Notes: generated by a model not told the origin, from the letters alone. A stretch of 64,000 bases of DNA from Eledone cirrhosa (GCA_964016885.1 OZ024744.1:115299302-115363301); one strand, 5' to 3'. Positions 33,401 through 51,449 are shown, counted from the first letter of the stretch. Numbers and translations are program-made.

Positions 33401-36400
33401 TACACTACTGTACCAATTATGCTACGACCGGCACTACTGTACCACCAACACTAATTACTGTACCACTTATACTACCACCTACACTACTGTAGCACTTATA
33501 CTACCACCTACACTACTGTAGCACTTATACTACCACCTACACTACTGTACCACTTAAACTACCACCTACACTATTGTACCACTTATACCTCCACCTACAC
33601 CACTTACACTTCCACCTACACTACTGTAACATTTATACTAACACCTACACTATCGTACCACTTATACTACCACCGACACTACTTTACGACTTACACTACC
33701 ACCAACACTACTGTACCACTTACACTACCACCTCCACTACTGTACCACTTACACTATTTTAGCACGTTAACTACCACCTACACTACTGTACCATTTACAC
33801 TACCACCTACACTGCTGTACAACTTATACTACCACCTAAACTACTATTCAACCTACACTACTGTACCACTTATACTATCATCTACACTACTGTACAACTT
33901 ACACTACCACCTACACTACTGTACCACACATTCTACAACCTACACTACTGCAGCACTTATACTACCACCTACACTACTGTACCAATTATGCTATGATCGG
34001 CACTACTGTACCACCTGAACTAACTACTGTACCACTTATACTACCACCTACACTACTGTAGCACTTATACTACCACCTACACTACTGTAGCACTTATACT
34101 ACCACCTACACTACTGTACAAATTATACTACCACGTACACTACTGTACCACTTATACTACCAGCTACACTACTGTACCAATTACACTACCACCTATACTT
34201 CCACCTAAACTACTGTACCACTTATACTGCTACCTACACTACTGTACCAATTATATTACCACATACATTACCACCTACACTACTGCACCACTTAAACTGT
34301 ACCATTTACACTGACACCTACAATTCTGTATCACTTACACTACCACCTACACTACTGTACCAATTATATTACCACATACACTACTGTACCATTTAAACTA
34401 CTACCTACACTATTGTACCACTTATACCTCCACCTACACTACTGTACCATTTATACTAACACCTACACTATACTACCGCCGACACTACTTTACGACTTAC
34501 ACTACCACCAACACTACTGTACCACCTCCACTGCTGTACCACTTACACTACCACCTACACTATTGTACCACTTTCACTACTGTACCGCTTCTACTACCAC
34601 ATACACTACTGTGCCACTTACACTACTGTACCACTCATACTACCATCTACACTACTGTACCACTTATACGACCACCTACACTACTGTACTACTTATAATA
34701 CCACCTACACTACTGTACCAATAATACCACCTGCACTACTGCACCACCTACACTACTGCACCACTTATACTACCACCTACACTACTGTATCACTTACACT
34801 ACCACCTACCTACTGTACCAATTATACTACGACGTACACTACTGTACCACTTATACTACCACCTACAATACTCTCCCACCTATACTTACAGCTAAACTAC
34901 TGTAGCACTTACACTAGTATACAACTTATACTGCCACCTACACTACTGTACGACTTATACTACCACCTACACAACCTCCCAGACTACTATACCACTTACA
35001 CTACCACCACTGTACCACTTTTACTACCACTTATACAACTGTACCACTTACACTACCACCTACACTACTGTACCATTTACACTGACCCCTACAATTCTGT
35101 ACCAGTTACACTACCACCTACACTACTGTATCATTTATTCTAACACCTACAATACTGTAGCACTTACACTACCACCTACACTATTGTACCACTTTGACTA
35201 CCACCTACACTACTGTCCCACTTACACTACCACCTACACTACTGTACCACTCATACTAACACCTACACTACTGTACCAATTATAATACCACCTGCACTAC
35301 TGTACCACTTACACTACCATCTACACTACTGTACCACTTATACTACCACCTACACTACTGTGCCACTTACACTACCACCTACACTACTGTACCACATATA
35401 CTACCACCTACACTACTGTACCACATATACTACCACCTACACTACTGTAACACTTATACTACCACATACACTACTATACCAATTACACTAACTCCTAAAC
35501 TACTGTACCACATATACTACCACCTACACTACTGTACCACTTACACTACCTGCTACACTACTGTACTACTTATACTACCACCTACACTAATGCACCACAT
35601 ATACTACCACCTACACTACACTACCTCCTACACTACTGTACCACTTATACTATCACCTACACTACTGTACCACTTACACTACCTCCTACACTACTGTACC
35701 ACCTACACTACTGTACCACTTATACTACCACCTACAATACTGTATCAATTATGCTACCACCTACACTACTGTACCACCTACACTAACTATGTACCACTTA
35801 TACTACCAACTACACTACTGTACTGCTTACACTACCAACTCCACTACTGTAGCACTTATACTACCACCTACACTACTGTACCAATTATACTACCACGTAC
35901 ACTACTGTACCATTTATACTACCACCTAAACTACTGTACCACTTACACTACTGTACCACTTATACTGCCACCTACACTACTGTACGACTTATACTACCTA
36001 CTGTACCACTTGCACTACCTCCCACGCTACAGTACCACCTAAAGTACAGTACCACTTACACAACCACCACTGTAACCCTTTTACTACCACTTATACTACC
36101 CCTACACTATTGTAGCATTCACACTGACACCTACAATTCTGTACCACTTAAACTACCACCTACACCACTGTACAACTTACACTACTACCTACACTACTGT
36201 ACCACTTACACTATTGTACCACTTTCACTACCACCGACACTACTGTACCATTTACACTACCACCTACATTCCGTACCTCCTACACTATTGTACGACTTAC
36301 ACTACCTCCCCCACTACTGTACCACCTACAATACAGTACCATTTACATTACCACCTACACTACTGTACCACTTATACTATCACCTACACTACTGTACCAC

Positions 36401-39400
36401 ATATACTACCACCTACACTACAGTACGACTTACACTACCACCTACACTACTGTACCACCTATACTACTGTACCAATTATAATACCAACTGCACTACTGTA
36501 CCACTTACAGTAACACCTACACTACAGTACCACTTATACTATCACCTACACTACTGTACCACATATACTACCATCTACACTACTGTACCATTTGCACTAC
36601 CACCTACACTACTGTACCACTTACACTACCTCCCACACTACTGTACCACCTACAATACTGTACCACTTATATTACCACCTACACTACTGTACCAATTATA
36701 CTACCACCAAGACTACTGTACCACTTACACCACCACCTACACTACTGTCCCATTTACACTAACACCTGCACTACTGTACCACGTATACTACCACCGACAC
36801 TACTGTACCACTTACATTACCACCAACACCACTGTACCACCTACACTACTGTACCATTTACACTACCACCTACACTGCTGTACAACTTATACTACCACCT
36901 ACACTACTGTACCACTCACACTACCACCTACAGTACTGTACCATTTACACTACTGTACCACTTATACTACCACCTACACTACTGTACCACTTATACTATC
37001 ATCTACACTACTGTACAACTTACACTGCCACCTACACTACTGTACCACCTACTCTACTGTACCACTTACACTGTGTACCACATATACTACAACCTACACT
37101 ACCTTGTACACTACTGCAGCACTTACACTACTGTAGCACCTACACTACTGTACCAATTATGCTACGACCTACACTACTGTACAAATTATACTACCAGCTA
37201 CATTACCGTACCAATAACACTACCACCTAAACTACTGTACCACTTATACTGCCACCTACACTACTGTACGACTTATACTACCACCTACACTACTGTACCA
37301 TTTACACTGACACTTACAATTCTGTATCACTTACCCTACCACCTACACTACTGTACAACTTACACTACCACCAACACGACTGTAGCAATTATATTACCAC
37401 TTACACTACCACCTACACTACTGTACCATTTATTCTAACACCTACACTATCGTACCACTTATACTACCACCGACACTATTTTACGACTTACACTACCAGC
37501 AACACTACTGTACCACTTACACTACCACCTCCACTAATGTACCACATTCACTACCACCTACATTACTGTAGCGCCTACACTACTGTACCGCTTATACTAC
37601 CACCTACACTACTGTACCAATAATACCACCTGCACTACTGTACCACCTACACTACTGTACCACTTACACTACCACCTACACTATTATACAACATTCCCTA
37701 CCACCTACATTGCTGTAGCACCTACACTACTGTACCGCTTGTACTACCACCTACACTACTGTACCACTTATACTACCACCTACACTACTGTACCAATTAT
37801 AATACCACCTGCACTACTGTACCACATATACTACGACCTACACTTCCGTACCTCCTACACTACAGTACCAATAATACCACCTGCACTACTGTACCACTTA
37901 CACTACTGTACCACTTACACTACCACCTACACTATTATACAACATTCCCTACCACCTACATTGCTGTAGCACCTACACTACTGTACCGCTTGTACTACCA
38001 CCTACACTACTGTACCACTTATACTACCACCTACACTACTGTACCAATTATAATACCACCTGCACTACTGTACCACATATACTACCACCTACACTTCCGT
38101 AACTCCTACACTACAGTACCAATAATACCACCTGCACTACTGTACCACTTACACTACCACCTACACTACTGTACCACTTATACTACCACCTACATTACTG
38201 TATCACTTACACGACCACCTACCTACTGTACCACTTATACTACCACCTACACTACTGTACCACTTATACTACCACCTACATTACTGTATCACTTACACTA
38301 CCACCTACCTACTGTACCACTTATACTACCACCTATATTTCCAGCTAAACCACTGTACCACTTATACTGCTACCTACACTACTGTACGACTTATACTACC
38401 TCCCACACCACTGTACCACTTACACTAACACCACTGTACCACTTATACTACCACCTACACTACTGTACCATTTACACTGACACCTACAATTCTGTACCAG
38501 TTACACTACCACCTACACTACTGTACAACTTACACTACCACATACATTACTGTACCAATTATACTACCACCTACACTACGGTATCACTTACACCACCACC
38601 TACACCACTGTACCACTTACATTACCACCTACACTACTGTACCACTTAAACTACCACCTACACTATTGTACCATATATACCTCCACTTACACTAATACCT
38701 ACACTACCACTTATACTACCACCTACACTACTGTATCATTTATTCTAACATCACTACTGTACCACTCATACTACGACATACACTGCTGTACCACTTATAC
38801 TACCACTTACACTACCACCTACACTACTGTATCACCTACACTACCAATTATACTACCACCGACACTACTGTACCATTTACACCACCACCTATACTACTGT
38901 TCCATTTACTCTAACACCTACACTACTGTACCACTTATACTGCCACCTACACTACTGTACCACTTATACTAACAACTACACTACTGTACCACTTGCACTA
39001 CCTCCCACGCTACAGTACCACTTACACAACCAACACTGTAACACTTTTACTACCACTTATACTACCCCTACACTACTGTAGCATTTACACTGACACCTAC
39101 AATTCTGTACCACTTACACTACCACCTACACTACTGTACAATTTACACTACCACCTACACTACTGTTCCAATTATACTACCACCGACACTACTGTACCAC
39201 TTACACCACCACCTACACTACTGTACCATGTACACTAACACCTACACTACTGTACCACTTATACTACCACCTACACTACTGTACCAATTATAATACCACC
39301 TGCACTACTGTACCACTTACACTAACACCTACACTACCTTACCACCTACACTATTGTACCACATATACTACCACCTATACTACTATACCATTTACACTAC

Positions 39401-42400
39401 CACCTACACTTCCGTACCTCCTACACTACTGTACGACTTATACTACCACTTACACTACCTCCCACACTGCTGTACCACCTACAATACTGAACCACTTACA
39501 TGACCACATACACTACTGTACAACGTACACTACCACCTACACTACTGTACCAATTATACTATCACCAAGACTACTGTACCACTTACACCACCACCTACAA
39601 TACTGTCCCATTTACACCTACACTACAGTACCACGTATACTACCACCGACACTACTGTACCACTTACATTACTACCTACACCACTGTACAACTTACACTC
39701 CGACCTACACTACTGTACCACCTACACTACTGTACCGCTTGTACTACCATGTACACTATTGTACCACCTTCACTACTGTACCACTTACACTACTGTACCA
39801 CTTATACTACCACCGACACTACTGTACCACTTACATTACCACCTACACCACTATACAACTTACACTACCACCTACACTACTGTACCACTTACACTACCAC
39901 TTACACTTATGTACCGCATATACTACCACCTACACTACACTACCACCTACACTTCCGTACCTCCTACACTACTGTACCACTTACACTACCTCCCACACTA
40001 CTATACCACCTACAATAGAGTACCATTTACATTACCACCTACACTACTGTACCACTTACACTGCTGTACCACTTATACTATCACCTACACTACTGTACCA
40101 CATATACTACCACCTACTCTACAGTACCACTTATACTATCACCTACACTACTGTACGACTTACACTACCACCTACACTACTGTACCACTTATACTACTGT
40201 ACCGTTTATACTACCACCTACACTACTGTACCCCTCATAATACCACCTACACTACTGTACCACTTAAACTACCACCTACACTACTGTATCACTTATACTA
40301 CCACCTAAACTACTGAACCACTTATACTGCCACCGACACTACTGTACCACTTATACTACCCCTTACACTACTATACCAATAATATTACCACCTACACTAC
40401 GGTACCACTTACACCACCACCTACACTACGGTACCACTTACATCACCACCTACACTACTGTACCACTTACACTACCACCTACACTACTGTACCATTTACA
40501 CTACCACCTACACTACATTACCACCTACACTACTGTACCAATTATATTACCACCTACACTACGGTACCACTTACACCACCACCTACACTACGGTACCACT
40601 TACACCACCACCTACACTACTGTACCATTTACACTACCACCTACACTAATGTACCACCTACACTACTGTCCCACTTACACTACTACCTACATCACTGTAG
40701 CATCTACACTACTGTACCGCTTATACTACCACCTACACTACTGTACCGCTTATACTACCACCTACACTACTGTACCACTCATACTACCACCTACACTACT
40801 ATACCACGTATACTACCACCTACACAACTGTACCACATATACTAGCACCTACACTACTGCACCACTTATACTACTGTACCACTTACACTACTGTACCACA
40901 TATACTACCACCTACACTACTGTACCACTTACCCTACCTCCTACACTACTGTACCACTTATACGACCACCTACACTATTGAACCTATTATAATCCCACCT
41001 GCACTACTGTATCACTTACACTACCACCTACACTACTGTACCACTTCTACTATCACCAGGCTCTACTGTACCAGTTACACTACTGTACCATATATATTAC
41101 CACCTACACTACTGTACCTCTTACACTACCACCTATATTACTGTACCACCTACACTACTGTACCAATTATGCTACCACCTGCGCTATTGTACCACCTACA
41201 CTAACTACTGTACTACTTACACTATCACCTACACTACTGTAGCACTTATACTACCATCTACACTATTGTACCAATTATACTACCACATACACTACTGTAC
41301 CAATTACACTATCACCTACACTACAGTACCACCTACACTACCACTTATACTGCCGCCTACACTACTGTACGACTGATACTACCACTTACACTACTGTACC
41401 ACTTACACTTCCACCACTGCTGTACCACTTACACTACCATTTATACTACCCCTACGCTACAGTACTATTTACACTGACACCTACACTTCTGTACCACTTA
41501 CACTACCACCTACACAACTTACACCACCACCTACACTACTGTACCACTGATACTACCAACTACACGACTGTACTACTTACATTACCAATTCCACTACTGT
41601 AGCACCTATACTACCACCTACACTACTGTACCAATTATACTACCACCTACACTACTGTACCACTTATACTGCCACCTACACCACTGTACGACTTATACTA
41701 CCACCTACACTACTGTACCAATTATACTACCACCGACACTACTGTACCACTTACACCACTGTTCCATTTACACTAACACCTACACTACTGTACCACTTAT
41801 ACTACCACCTACACTGCTGTACCACATATACTACCATCTACACTACTGTACCATTTACACTACCACCTACACTTTCGTACCTCCTACACTACTGTACGAC
41901 TTATACAACCACTTACACTACCCTCCACACTACTGTAGCACCTACAATACTGTACCACTTACATTACGAACTACACTACTGTACCACCTACACTACTGTA
42001 CGACTTACACTAACACCTACACACCTACAATACTGTACCACTTACACCACCACCTACACTACTGTACCACTTACGCTACCACCTACACTACTGTACCACT
42101 TACACTACCACCTACACTACTGTCCCACTTACATTACCCCTACACTACTGTACCACATATACTACCACCTACACTACTGTACGACTAACGCTACCTCCCA
42201 CACTACTGTACCACCTACAATACTGTACCGCTTGTACTACCACCCACACTACTGTACCACTTACACTACCATCTACACTTTTGTACCACCTACGCTACTG
42301 TACCACTTACACTACCACCAACACTACTATACCACTTATACCACCACCTACACTACTGTACCTATTATAATCCCACCTGCACTAATGTACCACTTACACT

Positions 42401-45400
42401 ACCACCAACACTACTGTGCCACATATACTACCACCTACACTTCCGTACCTCCTACACTACTGTACGACTTACACTACCTCCCACACTACTGTACCACCTA
42501 CACTGCTGTACCACTTCTACTATCACCTACTCTACTGTACCAGTTACACTACTGTACCACCTACACTACTGTCCCCACTTACACTACCTCCTACATTACT
42601 GTACCACTTACACTACCACCTACACTACTGTACCAATTATGCTACCACCTGCACTACTGTACCACCTACAATAACTACTGTAGCACTTATACTACCATCT
42701 ACACTACTGTACCAATTACACTATCACCTACACTACTGTACCACTTATACTACCACCTACACTACTGTACCACTTATACTACCACTTATACTGCCGCCTA
42801 CACTACTGTACGACTGATACTACCACTTACACTACCTCCCACACTACTGTACCACCTACACTACTCTGCCACTTACACTTCCACCACTGTACGACTTTTA
42901 TTACCACTTACACTACCACTTATCCTACCCCTACACTACAGTACTATTTACACTGACACCTACACTTCCGTACCACTTACACTACTGTACCAATTATACT
43001 ACCACCTACACTACTGTACCACTTAAACCACCACCTACACTACTGTACACTTTACACTAGCACATAAACTACTGTACCACCTACACTTCTGTATCACTTA
43101 CACTACCACCTACACTACTGTACAACTTACACTACCACCTACACTACTGTAACACTTATACTACAACCTACACTATTGTACCACTTACACTACCACCTAC
43201 ACTACTGTACCACTTCCGTACCTCCTACACTACTGTACGACTTACACTACCACATACACTACTGTACCACTTATACTACTACACAACTTACACCACCACC
43301 TACACTACTGTACCACTGATACTACCAACTACACGACTGTACTACTTACATTACCAATTCCACTACTGTAGCACCTATACTACCACCTACACTACTGTAC
43401 CAATTATACTACCACCTACACTACTGTACCACTTATACTACCACCTACACTACTGTACCCCTTATAATACCACCTACACTGCTGTACAACTTACACTACC
43501 ACTTATACTACTACCTACACTAGTGTACCACTTATAATACCACCTACACTACTGTACCACATATACTACCACCTACACTACTGTGCCATTTACACTACCA
43601 CCTACACTACTGTACGACTTATACTACCACCTATACTACCTCCCACATTACTGCACCACCTACACTACTGTACCATTTACACTACCACCTACACTAGTGT
43701 ACAACTTATACTACCACATACACTACTGTACTACTTACACTACCACCTACACTACTGTACCAATTACACTACCACCTACACTACTGTACCACCCACACTA
43801 CTGTACCACTTACACTACCACCTACACTACTGTACGACTAATACTGCCAGCTACACTACTGTACGACTTACACTACCTCCCACACTACTGTACCACCTTC
43901 ACTACTATACCACTTACACTACAGTACCACTTACACTACCCCTATACTACTGCACCATTTACGCTGACACCTACAATTCTGTATCACTTACACTACTGTA
44001 CTACATATACTACCACCTACACTACTGTACCATTTACACTACCACCTAAACATCCGTACCTCCTACACTACTGTACCACCTACACTGCTGTACCACTTAC
44101 ATTACCACCTACACTACTGTACCACGTATACTGGCACCTACACTACTGTACCACTTACACTACCACCTACACTACTGTACCACTTATACTATCACGTATG
44201 CTACTGTACCACTTATACTACCACCTACACTACTGTACCACTTATACTACCACCTACACTACTGTACCACTTACACTACCACCTACATTACTGTACCACC
44301 TACACTACTGTACCACTTATACTACCACCTACACTACTGTAGCACTTATACTACCAGGTACACTACTGTACCACTTATACTACCACATACACTACTGTAA
44401 CACTTACACTACCACCTATACTTCCACCTAAACTACCACCTACACTTCTGTACAACTTTCACTGCTCTACCGCCAGCACTACTGTACCACTTACACTACT
44501 GTACGACTTATACTACCACCTACACTACTGTAGCACTTATACTACCACTTACACTACTGTACCAATTATACTATCACGTACACTACTATACCACCTACAC
44601 TACTGTACCACCTATACTACTGTACCACTTAAACTACCACCTACACTACTGTACGACTTATACTACCACCTACACTAATGTACCACTTACACTACCTCCC
44701 ACACTACTGTACAACTTACATTACAGTACCACTGACACTACCACTTATACTAACCTTACACTACTGTACCATTTACACTGACACCTACAATTCTGTACCA
44801 CTTACACTACCACCTACACTACTGTACAACTTATACTACCACCTACACTACTGTATCACTTACACTAACATCTACACTACTGCCGCACGTACACTACCAC
44901 CTACACTACTGTATCACTTATACTACCCCCTACTCTACTGTACCGCATACACTATCACCTACAATACTGTAACACTTCATACACACACTACCTCCTACAC
45001 TACTGTACCACTTATACTACCACCTATACAACAGTACCACCTACACTACCATTTACAATACCACCTACACTACTGTACCACTTATACTACCACCTACACT
45101 ATCGTACAACTTATACTACCACGTTCACTACTGAATCATTTACACTACCACCTACACTGCTGTAGCACTTATACTACCACCTACACCACTGTACCACTTA
45201 CACAACCACCTACACTATTGTACCACTTACACTACTGTACCACCTACACTACTGTACCACCTACACTACTGTACCACTTACACTACTGTACCACTTACAG
45301 TACCACCCAAACTACTGTAACACTTACAGTAACACCTACACCACTGTACCAGCCACACTACTGTACCACTTTCATTAACACCGACACTACTGTACCATTT

Positions 45401-46984
45401 ATACGACCACCTACATTACTGTACCAATTACACTACCTCCTACACTACTGTACCACTTATACTACCACCTACACTACTGTATCACTTACACTGCCACCTA
45501 CACTACTGTACTACTTATACTTCCACCTACACTACTGTATCATTTACACTACCCCCTACGCTTCTGTACCACTTACACTACCACCTGCACTACTGTACCA
45601 CTTACGCTTCCACCTACACTAGTGTACCACTTTCACTTCTGTATCACTTATACTACCACCTGCAGTACTGTACCACTTATACTACCACCTACAGTACTGT
45701 ACCACTTACACTACCACCTACACTACTGTAGCACTTATAATACCACCTACACTTATGTACCACTTACACTACCACCTACACTACTGTACCACTTATATTA
45801 CCACCTTCACTACAGTACCACTTACGCTACTGCACCACATACAGTACAACCTACACTACTGTACCACTTACACTTACACCTGCACTACTGTACCCCTTAC
45901 AGGACGACCTATACTACTGTACCTCTTACACTACCGTTGCACTTATACTACCACCTACACTACCATACCAATTACATTACACTACTGTACCACCTCAAAC
46001 ACTATTGTACCACCTACACTACTCTACCCCTTACACTACTGTACCACCTACACTACTGTACCCCTTACACTACCACCTACACTACTGTACCACTTACACT
46101 TCCACTAATACAAACACCTATGCTACTGTACCTCTTACACTACCACCTACGCTACAGCACAACTTATACTGACACCAACACTATTGTACCATTTATACTA
46201 CCACCTACACTACAGTACCACTTATACTACCACATACACAACTGTACCACTTATACTACCACCTACACTACTATTCCACTTATACTACCACCTACACTAC
46301 TGTTCCACTTACAGTACCACCTACACTACTGTACCCCTTACACTACCACCTACACTACTGTACCACTTACACTACTGTACTACTTATACTACCACCTACA
46401 CCACTTTAAGACTTACACTACCGCCTATACTACTGTGCCACTTATACTACCAGCTACACTATTGTATCATTTATACTACCACCTACACTAATGTTCTACT
46501 TACACTACCACCTACACTACTGTACCAATTATACTACCATCTACACTACTGTTCCACCTACACTACCACCTACACTACTGTACCACTTACACTATCACCT
46601 ACACTACAGTACCACTTACACTACCACCTACACTACTGTACCTCTTACACTACCACCTACACTGCTGAACCACTTACACTACAACCTACGCTACTGAACC
46701 ATTTATACTACCACCTACACTACTATACCATTTACACTACTGTACCTCTTACACTTACACCAATACTACTGTACCTCTTACACTTATACTACCACATCAA
46801 ACATTGTTGTACCACTTACACTACCACCTACACTACTGTACCACTTACACTACCACGTAGACTACTGTACTAATTATACTACCACCTGCACTACTGCACC
46901 AATTACAATACCACCTACACTACTGTACCACTTACACTACCACCTAGACTACTGTACCAATTACACTACCACCTACACTACTGT

Positions 46985-47650
46985 ACCACCTCAAACACTG
47001 TTGTACCACTTACACTACCACGTACACTACTGTACTAATTATACTACCACCTGCACTACTGCACCAATTACAATACCACCTACACTACTGTACCACTTAC
47101 ACTACCACCTAGACTACTGTACCAATTACACTACCACCTACACTACTGTACCACCTCAAACACTGTTGTACCACTTACACTACCACGTAGACTACTGTAC
47201 TAATTATACTACCACCTGCACTACTGCACCAATTACAATACCACCTACACTACTGTACCACTTACACTACCACCTAGACTACTGTACCAATTACACTACC
47301 ACCTACACTACTGTACCACCTCAAACACTGTTGTACCACTTACACTACCACGTACACTACTGTACTAATTATACTACCACCTGCACTACTGCACCAATTA
47401 CAATACCACCTACACTACTGTACCACTTACACTACCACCTAGACTACTGTACCAATTACACTACCACCTACACTACTGTACCACCTCAAACACTGTTGTA
47501 CCACTTACACTACCACATACACTACTGTACTAATTATACTACCACCTGCACTACTGCACCAATTAGAATACTACCTACACTACTGTACCACTTACACTAC
47601 CACCTAGACTACTGTACCAATTACAATACCACCTACACTACTGTTGTACC
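46985..47650. repeat. 165-bp higher-order repeat inside array B
   Basis: The unusual phrase tcaaacactgttgtacc occurs at 46991, 47156, 47321 and 47486, exactly 165 bp apart, with nearly identical intervening monomers. A diverged related phrase occurs near 46795. Confidence 0.92.
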
Positions 47651-48860
47651 ACTTACACTACTGTACCACTTACACTACCACGTACACTACTGTACTAATT
47701 ATACTACCACCTGCACTACTGCACCAATTACAGTACCACCTACACTGCTGTACCAATTGCACGACCACCTACACTCGTGTATCACTTACACTTCTACCTA
47801 CACTACAGTACCCCTTACACTACCACCTACACTACTGTATATGTTACAATACCACCTACACTACTGTACCACTTACACTACCATCTACACTAATGTACCA
47901 GTTATACTATCACCTACACTGCTGTACCACTTACACTACCATCTAAACTATTGTACCACTTATACTACCACCTACACTACTGTACCACTTATACTACCAC
48001 CACACAACTGTACCACTTACACTACCGTTCCACTTACAGTACCACCTTCACTACTGTACCCCTTACATTACCACCTACACTACTATACTACTTATACTAC
48101 CACCTACACTACTTTACGACTTACACTACCGCCTATACTACTGTACCACTTATACTACCACCTACACAATTGTACCACTTATACTACCACCAACACTATT
48201 GTACCATTTATACTACCACCAACACTAATGTTCTACTTACACTACCACATACACTACTGTACCAATTATACTACCACCTACACTACTGTACCACTTACAC
48301 CACTGCACCCCTTACACTATCATTTACACTACTGTACCACTTATACTACCACCTAAACTATTGTATAACTTATACTACCAGCTACCCTACTGTACTACTG
48401 ACACTACCAACTGCACCACGTATACTACCACCTACACTACTGTTTCATCCACTTACACTATTGCAGCACTTATACTACTGTACCAGTTACACTACCACCT
48501 ACACTATTGTACCACTTACACTACTGTACGACTTATGCTACCGCCTACACTACTGTTTCACTTACACTACAACCTACAAAACTGTACCACTTACACTAAG
48601 ACATACACTACTGTACCACTTACACTATCACCTACACTACTGTACCACCTACACTACTGAACCACTTACACTACCTCCTATACTACTGTACCACTTACAC
48701 TACTACCTACACTACTGTGAAATTTACACAACTACCTACACTACTGTACCACTTACACTACTACCTACACTACTGTACCACTTAAACAACGACCTACACT
48801 ACTGTACCACTTAAACTACCACCTACACTACTGTACCACTTAAACTACCACCTACACTAT

Positions 48861-49979
48861 TGTAGGTGGTTGTGTAGCTGGTAAAATAGTGTAGGTGGTA
48901 TTTTACGTGGTACATCAGTGTAGGTAGTAGTGTAAGTGGAACAGTTGTGTAGGTGGTAATGTAAGTGGTACAGTAGTGTAGGTGGTAGTATAATTGATAC
49001 AGTAGTGTAAGGGGTACTGAAGTGTAGGTGGTAGTATAAGTGTTACAGTAGTGTAGGTGGTAGTGTAAGTGGTACAGTAGTGTAGGTGGTAGTATAAGTG
49101 ATACAGTAGTGTAAGGGGTACAGAATTGTAGGTGGTAGTTTAAGTGGTACAGTAGTGTAGGTGGTAGTGTAATTGGTACAGTAGTCTAGGTGGTAGTGTA
49201 AGTGGTACAGTAGTGTAGGTGGTAGTATAAGTGGTACAGTAGTGTAGGTGGTAGTGTAAGTAGTACAGTAGTGTAGGTGGTAGTGTAAGTGGTACAGTAG
49301 TGTAGGTGGTAGTATAGGTGCTACAGTAGTGTAGGTGGTAGTGTAACTGGTACAGTAGTGTATCTGGAAGTGTAAGTCGTACAGTAGTGTAGGTAGTAGT
49401 GTAGGTGGTACTATAAGTTTTACAGTAGTGTAGGTGGTATAATAGTGTAAGGGGTAGAGTAGTGTAGGTGGTAGTATAAGTGGTACAATAGTGTAGGTGG
49501 TAGTAAAAGTGGTACAGTAGTGTAGGTGGGAGTATAAGTGGTACAGCAGTGTAGGTGGTAGTATAAGTGGTACAGTAGTGTAGGTGGTAGTGTAAGTAGT
49601 ACAGTAGTGTAGGTGGTAGTGTAAGTGGTACAGTAGTGTAGGTGGTAGTATAGGTGCTACAGTAGTGTAGGTGGTAGTGTATCTGGAAGTGTAAGTCGTA
49701 CAGTAGTGTAGGTAGTAGTGTAGGTGGTACTATAAGTTTTACAGTAGTGTAGGTGGTATAATAGTGTAAGGGGTAGAGTAGTGTAGGTGGTAGTATAAGT
49801 GGTACAATAGTGTAGGTGGTAGTAAAAGTGGTACAGTAGTGTAGGTGGGAGTATAAGTGGTACAGCAGTGTAGGTGGTAGTATAAGTGGTACAGTAGTGT
49901 AGGTGGTAGTGTAAGTAGTATAGTAGTGTAGGTGGTAGTGTAAGTGGTACAGTAGTGTAGGTGGTAGTATAAGTGGTAC
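48861..49979 (-). repeat. Inverted block 1 of array B
   Basis: At 48861 the array switches from the cacctacactactg strand to its complement (gtaggtggtagtgtaagtgg), and it switches back at about 49979. The entry junction reads cacctacactattgtaggtg and the exit junction gtggtacactactgta. The reading is directly visible. Confidence 0.93.
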
Positions 49980-50650
49980 ACTACTGTATCGCCTACACTA
50001 CTGTACCACTTACACTACTATACCACCTACACTACTGTAAAACCTATACTACCACCTACACTACTGTACCACGTATACTACCACCTACACTACTTTACCC
50101 CTTACACTACCATCTACACTACTGTTCAACTTACTCTACCACCTACACTACTGTACCACTTAAACTACCACCTACACTACCACTTACACTACTGTACAAC
50201 TAATACTACCACCTATACTACCACTTACATTACCACCTACTCTATTGTACCACCTCCACTACTGTACCCCTTACACTACTGTACCACTTACACTACCACC
50301 TACACTACTGTACCGCTTACACTACCACCTACACTACTGTACCACTTACACTACTGTACAACTTATGCTACCGCCTACACTACTGTTTCACTTACACTAC
50401 AACCTACAAAACTGTACCACTTACACTAAGACATACACTACTGTACCACCTACACTACTGAACCACTTACACTACCTCCTATACTACTGAACCACTTACA
50501 CTACCACCTACACTACTGTGCAATTTACACAACTGTACCACTTACACTACTACCTACACTACTGTACCACTTAAACTACGACCTACACTACTGTACCACT
50601 TAAACTACCACCTACACTACTGTACCACTTAAACTACCACCTACACTATT

Positions 50651-51449
50651 GTAGGTGGTTGTGTAGCTGGTACAATAGTGTAGGTGGTATTTTACGTGGT
50701 ACATCAGTGTAGGTGGTAGTGTAAGTGGAACAGTTGTGTAGGTGGTAATGTAAGTGGTACAGTAGTGTAGGTGGTAGTATAAGTGATACAGTAGTGTAAG
50801 GGGTACAGAACTGTAGGTGGTAGTATAAGTGGTACAGTAGTGTAGGTGGTAGTGTAATTGGTACAGTAGTCTAGGTGGTAGTGTAAGTGGTACGGTAGTG
50901 TAGGTGGTAGTATAAGTGGTACAGTAGTGTAGGTGGTAGTGTAAGTGGTACAGTAGTGTAGGTGGTAGTATAAGTGGTACAGTAGTGTAAGGGGTACTGT
51001 AGTGTAGGTGGTAGTATAAGTGTTACAGCAGTGTAGGTGGTAGTATAACCGGTACAGTAGTGTAGGTGGTAGTGTAAGTAGTACAGTAGTGTAGGTGGTA
51101 GTGTAAGTGGTACAGTAGTGTAGGTGGTAGTATAGGTGCTACAGTAGTGTAGGTGGTAGTGTAACTGGTACAGTAGTGTATCTGGAAGTGTCAGTCATAC
51201 AGTAGTGTAGGTAGTAGTGTAGGTGGTAGTATAGGTTTTACAGTAGTGTAGGTGGTATAATAGTGTAAGGGATAGAGTAGTGTAGGTGGTAGTATAAGTG
51301 GTACAATAGTGTAGGTGGTAGTATAAGTGGTACAGCAGTGTAGGTGGTAGTATAAGTGGTACAGTAGTGTAGGTGGTAGTGTAAGTAGTATAGTAGTGTA
51401 GGTGGTAGTGTAAGTGGTACAGTAGTGTAGGTGGTAGTATAAGTGGTAC
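50651..51449 (-). repeat. Inverted block 2 of array B
   Basis: It has the same entry (ctacactattgtaggtggtt) and exit (gtggtacactactgtatcgc) sequences as block 1. The flanking forward sequence is also shared (for example gctaccgcctacactactgt at about 48538 and 50368), so blocks 1 and 2 are copies of one larger segment. Confidence 0.93.

Noticed and set aside
31017..48814. Many plus-strand frames rich in Thr, Tyr, His, Leu and Pro (up to about 450 codons) that resemble a repetitive structural protein
   Set aside because: They follow the 29-bp satellite in every frame, start at non-ATG codons, break and restart with unit-length changes, and invert with the inverted blocks.
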